The notes under the pieces: model-generated
The model's database searches: none
The model's input: only the letters and a program-made list of their open reading frames with translations
What the model was told of the DNA's origin: nothing
Source: Sphingomonas_E sp042693015
GTDB lineage: Bacteria; Pseudomonadota; Alphaproteobacteria; Sphingomonadales; Sphingomonadaceae
NCBI RefSeq assembly: GCF_042693015.1
Contig: NZ_CP170544.1
Span: forward strand, 1,240,001 to 1,304,000
Reading direction: 5' to 3'
DNA: 64,000 nucleotides
Shown: piece by piece, positions 17,634 to 25,883 of the stretch
How the letters are laid out: the number at the start of each line of letters is the position of its first letter
How positions within the stretch are numbered: the stretch's first letter is position 1
Program-made: the position numbers and the translations under genes

Positions 17634-17894
17634 TTAGTTGCTCACCGGCTCATCATCGCCGCCGTCATCATCGAGGATGATCCAGAGCAGAACGCCAGCG
17701 GCAACGACGCCGCCAACGATCAGCCAGGTCATATTGCCCTCGCCGCGGCTGACATTCTGCATCGGTGCGCCAGCGCGGCCGGTGGCCGACGCAAGCGAAA
17801 GCTTCGCTGCACTGCTCGGTGCAGCCTGAGCGGCGATCGGCGACGCCACCAAGGCGGTCGCTGCCAGCAATCCTAGTAGGCGCGGTAAGCGCAT
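17634..17894 (-). CDS. Small exported single-pass membrane protein (hypothetical)
   Basis: 86 residues from ATG 17894, with GGAGG 6 bases upstream. It has a signal peptide (MRLPRLLGLLAATALVASPIAAQA) and a short Ala/Ser-rich spacer (SSAAKLSLASA). A second hydrophobic helix (WLIVGGVVAAGVLLWIIL) follows, then a very acidic tail DDDGGDDEPVSN. I recognise the layout from unnamed small proteins common in sphingomonads but know no function. Its own terminator follows, so it is a monocistronic, probably well-expressed gene. Confidence 0.75.
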   Translation of the reverse strand: MRLPRLLGLLAATALVASPIAAQAAPSSAAKLSLASATGRAGAPMQNVSRGEGNMTWLIVGGVVAAGVLLWIILDDDGGDDEPVSN

Positions 17895-18194
17895 ATCTTC
17901 CTCCCTAGAAAATATCGCCGCAAACCACCCCGGCGCCGGGCACAAGCATCATTCACCGATCGCGCTGCATCACGCAACAAAAATTTTCTAAATCGTGATC
18001 TTAGCACGCACCCGTTATATCAACATCCAAAGCCAATTCGACATTCCGTTGCACAGATCCGATGAATGGAGTTCGGCAACGAGGTCGTGAAAAATAGATG
18101 CCAATACTTGCTTGCAGACATCATATGCAGGCGATGTTCTGCAATAAGCGGACGAAGGTATCGATAATCAGATACAATCGTCATTAAAATGAAA
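17895..18194. other. AT-rich intergenic region, no gene seen
   Basis: These 300 bases are much richer in A and T than the surroundings. They lie between the small exported protein gene and the tRNA, both on the minus strand. The region probably holds the promoter of the small protein gene and the 3' trailer of the tRNA. I see no convincing reading frame, hairpin terminator or known RNA. Confidence 0.5.
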
Positions 18195-18271
18195 TGGTAG
18201 CGGAGGAGGGACTTGAACCCCCGACACGCGGATTATGATTCCGCTGCTCTAACCAGCTGAGCTACTCCGCC
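18195..18271 (-). tRNA. tRNA-Met (anticodon CAT)
   Basis: A 77-base cloverleaf with encoded CCA. The acceptor stem GGCGGAG pairs with CTCCGCT through position 73, the D-loop is AGCTCAGCTGGTTAGAGC, and the anticodon stem is GCGGA/TCCGC around ATCATAA. The T-arm is CGGGGGTTCAAGTCCCTC with a GTTCAA loop. The anticodon is CAT. The body fits elongator Met better than the Ile-CAT (lysidine) form, and the missing C1-A72 mismatch excludes initiator. Confidence 0.93.
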
Positions 18272-18407
18272 CCAGATCGGGCCTCCGGTGAAGCGAAGTT
18301 CGCCGGGCGTGGCGGGCCTATAGGCAGGCCCGCGGCACGGGTCAACTGGCGTCGCGCATCATCGCACGATACAGGCTTTCCCGAGAATCGACGGGACGGG
18401 GTTGAGG

Positions 18408-19640
18408 ATGAGCGTGGACCATTATGACGTTCTGATTGTCGGTGCCGGCCATGGCGGCGCCCAGGCAGCACTGATGCTGCGCCAGCAGAAGTTCGAGGGC
18501 AGCATCGCCCTGCTCGGCGACGAACCCGAGCCGCCTTATGAGCGCCCGCCGCTCTCCAAGGACTATTTCTCGGGCGAGAAGGCGTTCGAGCGCATCCTGA
18601 TCCGCCCTGCGACTTTCTGGAGCGAGCGCAATGTGGATCTGCTGCTCAGCCGCCGCGTCAATGCCGTCGATCCGGCTGCGCATGAGGTGACGCTGACCGA
18701 CGGGATGCGCATCGGCTATGGCAAGCTGATCTGGGCGACGGGCGGCTCGCCGCGTCGGCTGGCCTGCGAAGGCCATGGCGTGAAAGGCGTCCATGCGGTG
18801 CGCACCCGCGCCGACGTCGACCAGATGATGACCGAACTCCAAGCGACCAACCGCGTCGTCGTGATCGGCGGCGGCTATATCGGGCTGGAGGCGGCGGCGG
18901 TGCTGGCCAAGTTCGGCAAGCAGGTGACGGTGCTCGAAGCGCTGGACCGCGTCCTGGCGCGTGTCGCCGGTGAGCCGCTTTCCCGCTTCTACGAGGCCGA
19001 GCATCGCGCCCATGGTGTCGACGTGCGGCTGGGCGTTTCGGTCGACTGCATCCTGGAGAAGGACGGTCGCGCGACCGGCGTGCGGCTGGCGGACGGCACC
19101 GTCCTGCCGGCCGAGATGATCATCGTCGGCATCGGCATCATCCCCGCGGTCGAGCCGCTGCTGGCGGCGGGCGCCGCGGGCGGCAACGGCGTGGACGTCG
19201 ATGGCCAGTGCCGCACCAGCCTGCCCGACATCTTCGCGATCGGCGACTGCGCCGCGCATGACAATCATTTCGCCGACGGCGCCCATATCCGCCTCGAATC
19301 GGTGCAGAACGCCAATGATCAGGCGACCATCGTCGCCAAGGCGATCATGGGCGGCGAGGAGCAGTATCACGCCGTGCCATGGTTCTGGTCGAACCAATAT
19401 GATCTCCGCCTGCAGACGGTGGGTCTTTCGACCGGCCATGACGCGATCGTGACGCGCGGCGACCCCGCGACGCGAAGCTTCTCGATCGTCTATCTGAAGG
19501 GGGGCAAGGTGATCGCGCTCGACTGCGTCAACGCGACCAAGGATTATGTCCAGGGTCGCGCGCTGGTGGTCGGCGGCCTCTCTCCGACGCTCGACCAGTT
19601 GGCAGACACGGAAGTGCCGCTGAAATCGCTCGTCGCCTGA
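18408..19640 (+). CDS. FAD-dependent NAD(P)H:ferredoxin reductase family protein
   Basis: 410 residues from ATG 18408. Two dinucleotide-binding motifs are present: VLIVGAGHGGAQAALMLRQQ for FAD at the N-terminus and VVVIGGGYIGLEAAAVLAKFG for NAD(P)H near residue 150. The FAD motif DIFAIGDCAAHDN follows, and a C-terminal reductase domain contains VPWFWSNQYDLRLQ. This matches the reductases that feed electrons through ferredoxins to oxygenases or P450s. No ferredoxin gene is adjacent; the P450 at 46.8 kb or others elsewhere could be its client. Confidence 0.9.
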   Translation: MSVDHYDVLIVGAGHGGAQAALMLRQQKFEGSIALLGDEPEPPYERPPLSKDYFSGEKAFERILIRPATFWSERNVDLLLSRRVNAVDPAAHEVTLTDGMRIGYGKLIWATGGSPRRLACEGHGVKGVHAVRTRADVDQMMTELQATNRVVVIGGGYIGLEAAAVLAKFGKQVTVLEALDRVLARVAGEPLSRFYEAEHRAHGVDVRLGVSVDCILEKDGRATGVRLADGTVLPAEMIIVGIGIIPAVEPLLAAGAAGGNGVDVDGQCRTSLPDIFAIGDCAAHDNHFADGAHIRLESVQNANDQATIVAKAIMGGEEQYHAVPWFWSNQYDLRLQTVGLSTGHDAIVTRGDPATRSFSIVYLKGGKVIALDCVNATKDYVQGRALVVGGLSPTLDQLADTEVPLKSLVA

Positions 19641-19704
19641 TTTCCACGGGGAACCGCCCGCCTCTCCCCTCGTTCCCGGCTCATTGCGTCGCAAGGAGGT
19701 CGTC

Positions 19705-20112
19705 ATGGAGTTGTCGGTTCCCCTGGAAACGGTCTGCCGGCTGATCGTTCGCGCCCGGGAACTCGAAGCCCAGGTGCCGATGAACGATACCGAGGACGAT
19801 AGCGAAGACCCCACCGACTCGGACGATCCGATGGCAGTGCTGGAGGACGAGGCGAATGTCGCGGTCGAGGAGGAGGTCCGCACCCTCCTCGAGGACCTGG
19901 CCGAGGACGAGATCGCGGAGGTTCTGGCGCTCGCGTGGGTCGGCCGCGGCACATATGAGGCGAGCGAGTGGGACGAGGCGCTGGAGGAAGCCGCCGGCGA
20001 CGAAGCCAATCCGGTCGAGGATCTGTTCGAAATGCCGATGCTCGCCGCCTATCTCGACGCCGGTCTCGCCGCCTTCGATCTCAGTTGCGAGGGGATCGGC
20101 CAGATCGACTGA
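19705..20112 (+). CDS. DUF3775 domain-containing protein
   Basis: 135 residues from ATG 19705 behind AAGGAGG. The protein is very acidic (EDDSEDPTDSDD, EDEANVAVEEEV). It has an all-helical core matching DUF3775: VCRLIVRARELEAQ at the start, then EVLALAWVGRGTYEASEWDEALEEA and a C-terminal AYLDAGLAAFD. Function unknown. Its last 32 bases overlap the 3' end of the convergent 2'-5' RNA ligase-like gene. Confidence 0.82.
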   Translation: MELSVPLETVCRLIVRARELEAQVPMNDTEDDSEDPTDSDDPMAVLEDEANVAVEEEVRTLLEDLAEDEIAEVLALAWVGRGTYEASEWDEALEEAAGDEANPVEDLFEMPMLAAYLDAGLAAFDLSCEGIGQID

Positions 20113-20656
20113 ACAAATGGCGGCCGATCGGCTGCCATGGCCCGCCACGATAGGCCCATGAGGCAAGGCCGATGATCTCTAGGGGCCGTGGACGAAAATC
20201 GGCCGCCATCCGCACCTGCAACGCCTTTGCGACCGTGCGATCCACGCGGTTCTGGATGGTGACGTGCGGTCGCCAAGGTGCCGCGTCCGGCGGGCGGAGG
20301 TAAGGAGCGAAGGCGTCGGCCAACCGGTCGCGGATCGCCTCAAGCTGGGGCGACTCGACCCTGAGCGCCGTTCCTTCTGGGAATTTGATGATGCCGGCGA
20401 TCCGGGCGGCCGGTGCTTGGTCTCCCCGCGTCTCCGCCGTCAATCGCCGTCCCAGTTCCTCCACAAGCGATGGAGCAAGATGCTGGAACAAGGTGAGGTG
20501 CGCCGGCACCTGGTTCCGTTCAGGCGGATAATGGGTCCGGCGCAGGCCATCGAGCCAGGCGGCGTCGGCAGCCCCGAACAAGGCCGTCACGATGATCGGG
20601 GCCGATGCCGGCAAGGCGGGCGCCGAGGCCCCTGCCCCGCCGCCCTCCCGGTTCAA
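20081..20656 (-). CDS. 2'-5' RNA ligase family (LigT-like phosphoesterase) protein
   Basis: Up to 191 residues. Two HxT motifs define the 2H phosphoesterase fold: AHLTLFQHL and PHVTIQNRV. The family acts on 2',3'-cyclic phosphates or 2'-5' linkages in RNA. The start is uncertain: the frame begins at a TTG (20656) with no ribosome site, and other TTG/GTG codons occur at 20614 and 20590, where the conserved strand IIVTALFG begins. It lies 7 bases after the M2 peptidase stop and is probably co-transcribed with that gene. Confidence 0.78.
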   Translation of the reverse strand: MNREGGGAGASAPALPASAPIIVTALFGAADAAWLDGLRRTHYPPERNQVPAHLTLFQHLAPSLVEELGRRLTAETRGDQAPAARIAGIIKFPEGTALRVESPQLEAIRDRLADAFAPYLRPPDAAPWRPHVTIQNRVDRTVAKALQVRMAADFRPRPLEIIGLASWAYRGGPWQPIGRHLFSRSGRSPRN

Positions 20657-20663
20657 AGGCCGA

Positions 20664-22490
20664 TCACCAGCCGCAGGTCTTGCCCTTGTTCTGCTCTTCC
20701 AGCCACGTCATCAGCGGCTGGAAATAGGCGATCATCGCGGTGCCATCCATCTCGCGGCTGCCGGTGAACGCCTCGAGTGCGTCGGGCCACGGCTTGGACA
20801 TGCCCATTTCGAGCATCGCGTTGAGCTTCGCGCCGACTTCCTTGTTGCCGTAGAAGGAGCAGCGGTGGAGCGGCCCCTTCCATCCGGCCTGATCGCACGC
20901 GGCCTTGTAGAACTGGAACTGCAGGATACGGGCGAGGAAATAACGGGTGTAGGGCGTGCTCGCCGGGACATGATATTTGGCGCCCGGATCGAAGGCGTCG
21001 GCACCGCGCTCGACTGGCGGCGTGATGCCCTGATATTGCAGGCGGAGTGCCGTCCATGCATCATTATACTGATCGGGCTTGATGGTGCCGTTGAAGACGC
21101 TCCAGCGCCATTTGTCGACCAGCAGACCGAACGGCAGGAACGCCACCTTGTCCATCGCCTGACGCAGCAGCAGGCCGGTGTCCTTGTCCGCGGACGGCAC
21201 CTGCGCCGGATCTAGCAGGCCGATCTGGACGAGATATTCGGGTGTCATCGACAGCGCGATCGCATCACCGATCGCTTCGTGGAAGCCGTCATTGGCACCG
21301 TTCAGATAGAGATAGGACTGCTTGTTATAGGCGCGCTGGTAATAATTATGGCCAAGCTCGTGGTGGATGGTGGTGAAATCCTCGCCATTCACCTTGATGC
21401 ACATCTTGATGCGCAGGTCGTCCTTATTGTCGACGTCCCAGGCGGACGCATGGCAAATCACCTCGCGATCCGCGGGCTTCACGAACTGCGAACGCTTCCA
21501 GAAGCTCTCCGGCATCGGCGCGAAGCCGAGCGAGGAGAAGAAACCCTCGCCCTGCCTGACCATCTTTAATGGATCATAGCCCTTGGCCTTCAACAGCTCC
21601 GTGGTGCTGTAGCCGATGTCGCCCGCCCCCGGAGGCGCGACCACGTCATAGATATTGCCCCATTCCTGCGCCCACATATTGCCGAGCAGATCGGCGCGGA
21701 TCGGGCCGGCCTTGGGCTGCACCTTGTCGCCATATTTCTCGTTGAGCTTGGTTCGCGTGTAGCAATGAAGCTGGTCGTAGAGCGGCTTCACCTGCAGCCA
21801 AAGCTTGTCGGTGAGCTTGGCGAACTCCTCCGGCGGCATGTCATAGTTGGAGCGCCACATCGCGCCCAGATCCTTGTAGCCGAGCTCCTTGGCGCCCTGG
21901 TTGGCGATCTGGACCATGCGGGCATAATCGCCCTTCATCGGCTTGCCGACATTGTCGTGCCAGCTCGCCCACATCTCCTTAAGCTGGGCCGGGTTGCGGA
22001 CCGTGCCCATCTTCTCCTCGATGTCGGAGCCGTTGATCTCCTTGCCGTCGAACGTGCCGCGGCCTTTGCCGTAGGTGGAGCTCATCCGGGTGGAGAGCGC
22101 GTTGAGTTCAGTCGCGGCGCCGGCGGTCGACGGCGCGGGTAGGACGATGCCCTGGCGGAGAATATCGAGCTTGCGGCGGGTATCCGGCTTCAACCCCGCG
22201 ACCTTGTCATATTTGGCCGCTTCCTTGGCCAGGCGCACCGACGCTTCGGTATTCTTGGCGCCGAACAGCGTATTCAGCGCATCGGTGTCGTCGGTGATGT
22301 AGGTGGCGTTGACCCAGGCGACCTGCGCGGTCGGCAACGACAGATCATATAATTCCTTTTCCGCTTCCGCGACGAAGCGATCGGCCTGCGCGGCGCTGGG
22401 CGCAGAATCCTTGGCAGCGATGGCGACGGCGGACAGCGCCACCATGCCGAGCGCGAGAGCGGAAGCGGCCGCGCGGAACGTGGATTTCAT
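20664..22490 (-). CDS. Peptidase M2 family metallopeptidase (angiotensin-converting-enzyme-like)
   Basis: 608 residues with an N-terminal signal peptide (about residues 1-26, ending AVAIAA), so it is exported to the periplasm. The zinc motif HELGH is at 377-381, and the third ligand Glu is in FHEAIGDA (about 405). Both are typical of the M2 dipeptidyl carboxypeptidase family, as are the helical N-terminal lid and the C-terminal LGMSKPWPDALEAFTG. It probably removes dipeptides from exported or dietary peptides. It stands at the head of a minus-strand pair with the 2'-5' ligase-like gene. Confidence 0.92.
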   Translation of the reverse strand: MKSTFRAAASALALGMVALSAVAIAAKDSAPSAAQADRFVAEAEKELYDLSLPTAQVAWVNATYITDDTDALNTLFGAKNTEASVRLAKEAAKYDKVAGLKPDTRRKLDILRQGIVLPAPSTAGAATELNALSTRMSSTYGKGRGTFDGKEINGSDIEEKMGTVRNPAQLKEMWASWHDNVGKPMKGDYARMVQIANQGAKELGYKDLGAMWRSNYDMPPEEFAKLTDKLWLQVKPLYDQLHCYTRTKLNEKYGDKVQPKAGPIRADLLGNMWAQEWGNIYDVVAPPGAGDIGYSTTELLKAKGYDPLKMVRQGEGFFSSLGFAPMPESFWKRSQFVKPADREVICHASAWDVDNKDDLRIKMCIKVNGEDFTTIHHELGHNYYQRAYNKQSYLYLNGANDGFHEAIGDAIALSMTPEYLVQIGLLDPAQVPSADKDTGLLLRQAMDKVAFLPFGLLVDKWRWSVFNGTIKPDQYNDAWTALRLQYQGITPPVERGADAFDPGAKYHVPASTPYTRYFLARILQFQFYKAACDQAGWKGPLHRCSFYGNKEVGAKLNAMLEMGMSKPWPDALEAFTGSREMDGTAMIAYFQPLMTWLEEQNKGKTCGW

Positions 22491-22554
22491 CGGATGGAGC
22501 CCCTCAATCCTGATTTTTGATTGAGTGCAGGTGAAACCCGGATCACGGCCGCGG

Positions 22555-23310
22555 TCAAGCGGCGAGGAAGTCCCGGATCGCCTGGCCGAGTTCGGGCTTC
22601 AACACCGCGCTCATATGGTTTCCGGGGATCGACTGGAAGCGGGCGCCCGGGATCGCATCGGCCAGTGCCTCGCCGGAGCCGTTATCGTCATCCTCGGCGC
22701 CGGTGACGACCAGGACGGGCCGGCCGATCGCTGCCAGTTCCTCGCGGCTGGTATCGACGAAGGTCTGCAGGATATGGAGCAACGCGACCGGATCGCCCTT
22801 GGTGGTCTTCAGGAAGGCCTCGGTCAGCCATTCGTTCGATCCGCGCTCGAAACTGCCGAGATTGGTGAGGACGTGGCGGAAATAGGTGCCGCGGCCGGCG
22901 GTATCGAGGATGCCGTCCAGCCCCATGCCGCACAGCACGGCGCGGCGCGGTGTCGCGCCCTTCACCAGCATCCGCGTGGTGGTGCGCCCGCCCAAGGAAT
23001 AGCCGGCAAGATCATAATCGGTGAGGCCGAGGTGACGGACCAAAGCGAACCCGTCCGCCGCCAGCACGTCCGGCGGATAGGCGGAGGTTTCGTGGGGTTT
23101 GCCGCTTTCGCCATGGCCGCGCAGATCGGGCATGATGACGCGGAAGCCGGCGTCGGCGATCAGCTTCGCATGGCCGTAGCGGACCCAGTTGGTGAAGGCG
23201 TTGGAGAAATAGCCGTGGATCAGGACCAGCGGCCGACCCTCGCCCATTTCGTGCCAGGCAAGTTCCACCTCGTCGTCGGCCAGGAATCGCTCTTGCTTCA
23301 CTTCCGTCAT
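22555..23310 (-). CDS. Alpha/beta hydrolase
   Basis: A 251-residue alpha/beta hydrolase. The oxyanion region is RPLVLIHGYFSN, the nucleophile elbow is AGYSLGGRTT, an acidic segment is in VVTGAEDDDNG, and the catalytic His is in SIPGNHMSAV. It is likely an esterase or lactone hydrolase with unknown substrate. It lies on the same strand as the M2 peptidase gene but is separated from it by 64 bases. Confidence 0.88.
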   Translation of the reverse strand: MTEVKQERFLADDEVELAWHEMGEGRPLVLIHGYFSNAFTNWVRYGHAKLIADAGFRVIMPDLRGHGESGKPHETSAYPPDVLAADGFALVRHLGLTDYDLAGYSLGGRTTTRMLVKGATPRRAVLCGMGLDGILDTAGRGTYFRHVLTNLGSFERGSNEWLTEAFLKTTKGDPVALLHILQTFVDTSREELAAIGRPVLVVTGAEDDDNGSGEALADAIPGARFQSIPGNHMSAVLKPELGQAIRDFLAA

Positions 23311-23357
23311 GCGTCACCCGGTCTGATGATCTCGGGAGCCCTGTAGCCCCGCGAACT

Positions 23358-23801
23358 TCAATCGGGAAGCTTGCCCGTCGCGGCGATCCAGCGATCCGTG
23401 AGCGATTGATGTTCGTCCGCCCGCAATCCCGGCAGGTGGCTGGTATCCTCCCACGCGGCCAGCTTGGTATCCACCGCGAAGTTCGATGTGGGGCGGAAGA
23501 AGCCGGGATCATCGAACGAGCCGATGGTGAGGTCGATATTCTCGCCATCGACATAGGCATAACCCAGCGAGGTGCCGCAGCTTGAGCAGAAGGGACGCTT
23601 GCCGATCGGCGAGGAGCGATACCATTCCGGCTCATGCGACCATTTCAACCTGGCTTGCGGCAGGTTCTTGAAGGCGGCGGCAGCACCTCCCGTCGCCCGC
23701 CGGCAAAAGGTGCAATGGCATAGATAGGCTTCGTCATTGTCGATTTCCGCTTCGTAGCGGATGCGGCCGCACTGGCAGCCGCCGGTCATCGTCTGCGTCA
23801 T
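23358..23801 (-). CDS. GFA family protein (glutathione-dependent formaldehyde-activating-like)
   Basis: 147 residues from ATG 23801. The zinc-binding Cys pattern is visible: GGCQCGRIRYEA, then LCHCTFCRRATGG and FCSSCGTSLGYAY, as in the GFA/CENP-V fold. The enzymatic role of most such proteins is unproven. Its start overlaps the stop of the DUF2238 gene by 4 bases, so the two are translationally coupled. Confidence 0.88.
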   Translation of the reverse strand: MTQTMTGGCQCGRIRYEAEIDNDEAYLCHCTFCRRATGGAAAAFKNLPQARLKWSHEPEWYRSSPIGKRPFCSSCGTSLGYAYVDGENIDLTIGSFDDPGFFRPTSNFAVDTKLAAWEDTSHLPGLRADEHQSLTDRWIAATGKLPD

Positions 23802-24436
23802 GCTCGCCTCGCGCGCCGGATCTCGATCGGGATCATGAGGAGCGCACCCAACATGGCGAGTGCCATGTCCTTCTGCGCATCCCATATGTCACCCTGCTGG
23901 CCGTTATAGAGATCAGCATCCGTGCCGGCCATCACAAGCGTCAGCCACCATTCGAAGATCTCGTACGCAGCCCCAACGGCGAGGGTGAATTCGACGGCGA
24001 CGTAGAGCGACGCGCGCAATGAGAAGCCATGACGTCGCAGCGTCTCGACGATCACGGGTGTCGCCGTGACACCGAAGGCGAAATGGACCAGCCGATCATA
24101 ATGGTTGCGGGTGAAGCCGAACGCGTCGCTGATCGACTTGCCGGTCAGCGCTATCGCCCAATCGTCATAGGGGACGTTCGAGTAAGTGTAGCGCCCGCCC
24201 AGCGTGTGGAGCAGCCAGAAGGCCAAGAGGAAAGCGACCGCGCGGTTCGACAGCGGCCAGCGCCGGAGGAGCAACGGCGCCGCGGTGACCAGCAGCACCG
24301 TCGGGATATGGTGGATCGGCGCGACCGAGGGATAGGGTTGCGCGATATTGGCGAGGATGACGGCGAGCCCGAGCAGCGCCATCATCCAGCGCTGGGCGAC
24401 CGGCATCGCGGCCCATGCGGCGCGATAACCGGTCAC
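23798..24436 (-). CDS. DUF2238 (YjdF-like) integral membrane protein
   Basis: 212 residues from a GTG at 24436 (VTGYRAAWAAMPVAQRW); an ATG at 24406 is a possible shorter start, and no better start exists between the asd stop and this point. Five to six hydrophobic helices are visible. Conserved segments are DDWAIALTGKSISDAFGFTRNHYDRLVHF and AAYEIFEWWLTLVMAGTDADLYNGQQGDIWDAQKDMALA, diagnostic of DUF2238. Inner-membrane protein of unknown function, downstream of asd and coupled to the GFA gene. Confidence 0.83.
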   Translation of the reverse strand: MTGYRAAWAAMPVAQRWMMALLGLAVILANIAQPYPSVAPIHHIPTVLLVTAAPLLLRRWPLSNRAVAFLLAFWLLHTLGGRYTYSNVPYDDWAIALTGKSISDAFGFTRNHYDRLVHFAFGVTATPVIVETLRRHGFSLRASLYVAVEFTLAVGAAYEIFEWWLTLVMAGTDADLYNGQQGDIWDAQKDMALAMLGALLMIPIEIRRARRA

Positions 24437-24450
24437 TTGAGTTTGCTTCC

Positions 24451-25476
24451 TCAGCCCTTCTTGAGGTGACGGCGGCCGAGCAGCTCCGCGATCTGGACGG
24501 CGTTGAGCGCGGCGCCCTTGCGCAGATTGTCGGACACGCACCACAAAGCCAGGCCGTTTTCGACGGTCGGGTCCTCGCGGACGCGGCTGACGAAGGTGGC
24601 GAAATCGCCGACGCATTCGATCGGCGTCACATAGCCGCCATTCTCGCGCTTATCGACGAGCATCACGCCCGGCGCCTCGCGCAGGATCTTCTGCGCGTCC
24701 TCGGCCGAAAGCTCCTCCTCCATCTCGATATTGATGGATTCGGAGTGGCCGACGAACACCGGCACGCGCACGCAGGTCGCCGTCACTTTGATCTTCGGAT
24801 CGAGAATCTTCTTGGTCTCGACCACCATCTTCCATTCTTCCTTGGTGTAACCATCATCCAGGAAGACATCGATGTGCGGGATCACGTTGAAGGCGATCTG
24901 CTTGGTGAACTTCTTCGGTTCGGCCGGATCGCCGACGAAGATGTTGCGCGACTGTTCGAACAGCTCGTCCATGCCTTCCTTGCCGGCGCCGGACACCGAC
25001 TGGTAAGTCGAGACGACGACGCGCTTGATCTTCGCGGCATCGTGCAGCGGCTTCAGCGCGACGACCATCTGCGCGGTCGAGCAGTTCGGATTGGCGATGA
25101 TGTTGCGCGCCTTGTAGCCGTCGATCGCGTCCGGGTTCACTTCCGGCACGATCAAAGGCACGTCCGGGTCCATGCGGTAGAGCGACGAATTGTCGATCAC
25201 CACGCAGCCGGCGGCCGCGGCCTTGGGCGCATATTCCTTGGTTGCGGTCGATCCGACAGCGAACAGGGCCATATCCCAGCCCGCGAAATCGAAATGCTCG
25301 AGATTCTTGACCTTGAGTTTCTGGCCCGTCTCGCCGAAGTCGATCTCGTCACCGGTCGACCGGGAGGATGCCACCGCGGCAATCTCTTTAATCGGAAACT
25401 CGCGCTCGGCCAGAATGTTGAGCATCTCGCGCCCGACATTCCCGGTGGCTCCGACGACGACTACCCGATAGGCCAT
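24451..25476 (-). CDS. asd: Aspartate-semialdehyde dehydrogenase
   Basis: 341 residues. It reduces aspartyl phosphate to the semialdehyde, the second step after LysC on the route to Lys, Met, Thr and diaminopimelate. It has the N-terminal NADP motif VVVVGATGNVGREML, the catalytic Cys132 in ANPNCSTAQM and the substrate-binding GAGKEG and RVPVFVGHSESI segments. It is encoded apart from lysC (about 9 kb away). The DUF2238 and GFA genes follow on the same strand. Confidence 0.96.
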   Translation of the reverse strand: MAYRVVVVGATGNVGREMLNILAEREFPIKEIAAVASSRSTGDEIDFGETGQKLKVKNLEHFDFAGWDMALFAVGSTATKEYAPKAAAAGCVVIDNSSLYRMDPDVPLIVPEVNPDAIDGYKARNIIANPNCSTAQMVVALKPLHDAAKIKRVVVSTYQSVSGAGKEGMDELFEQSRNIFVGDPAEPKKFTKQIAFNVIPHIDVFLDDGYTKEEWKMVVETKKILDPKIKVTATCVRVPVFVGHSESINIEMEEELSAEDAQKILREAPGVMLVDKRENGGYVTPIECVGDFATFVSRVREDPTVENGLALWCVSDNLRKGAALNAVQIAELLGRRHLKKG

Positions 25477-25883
25477 TTTACTCGCTCCAGTTGGACTTCA
25501 ACCGCACATGCGGCCGGCGGGGTTTAGGGAAGCGCGCGCGTTTGTCCAGCCTGTCAGCCTATCGGATGCGATAGCGGAGCTTGGCTGCTCGTCCGCACGA
25601 CGAAGTTGAGGAAGTTGAGGGTTGCGGGCGCATTTGGCGCGACTTGCGCCTGCGAAGCACCGTCGAAGCGACCGCAACGCGCCACCGGCGCGACAGCAAC
25701 GCGACACCCGAGCGACATTAAAGCGACAATGACGCGGCACGAAGATGACAATGAGGCGCCTATTGGGCCACAGGTCCGCGCCGGAGTTGCCTGGAAATGA
25801 CGGGAGCGTGCTTTCATCCGTCAGTTTAGAACTGATAAAGTCCTACATGGAAAGACTTGGATGACGGCTATCTGCGCGCCCCT
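25477..25883. other. 407-base intergenic region without a supported gene
   Basis: The segment lies between the asd start and the 3' end of the oxygenase-like gene, both on the minus strand. It should contain the asd promoter. A stretch near 25630-25740 repeats GCGAC/GCAACGCGAC-like words many times (for example around 25666-25735). Open frames on either strand here have no ribosome site, and their composition looks repeat-driven, so I call no gene. Confidence 0.5.

Noticed and set aside
16565..17894. The radical SAM gene plus the small exported protein as a ribosomally made modified-peptide system
   Set aside because: The small protein has a signal peptide, a second membrane helix and an acidic tail but no core-peptide-like region, and a strong terminator separates the two genes.
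18195..18271. tRNA-Ile(CAT) or initiator tRNA instead of elongator Met
   Set aside because: The acceptor stem begins with a G-C type pair, excluding initiator, and the body resembles elongator Met, although lysidine-type Ile cannot be fully excluded by eye.
25554..25817. Open frames on both strands upstream of asd as small genes
   Set aside because: No ribosome site, composition set by the GCGAC-rich repeat, and no recognisable domain.
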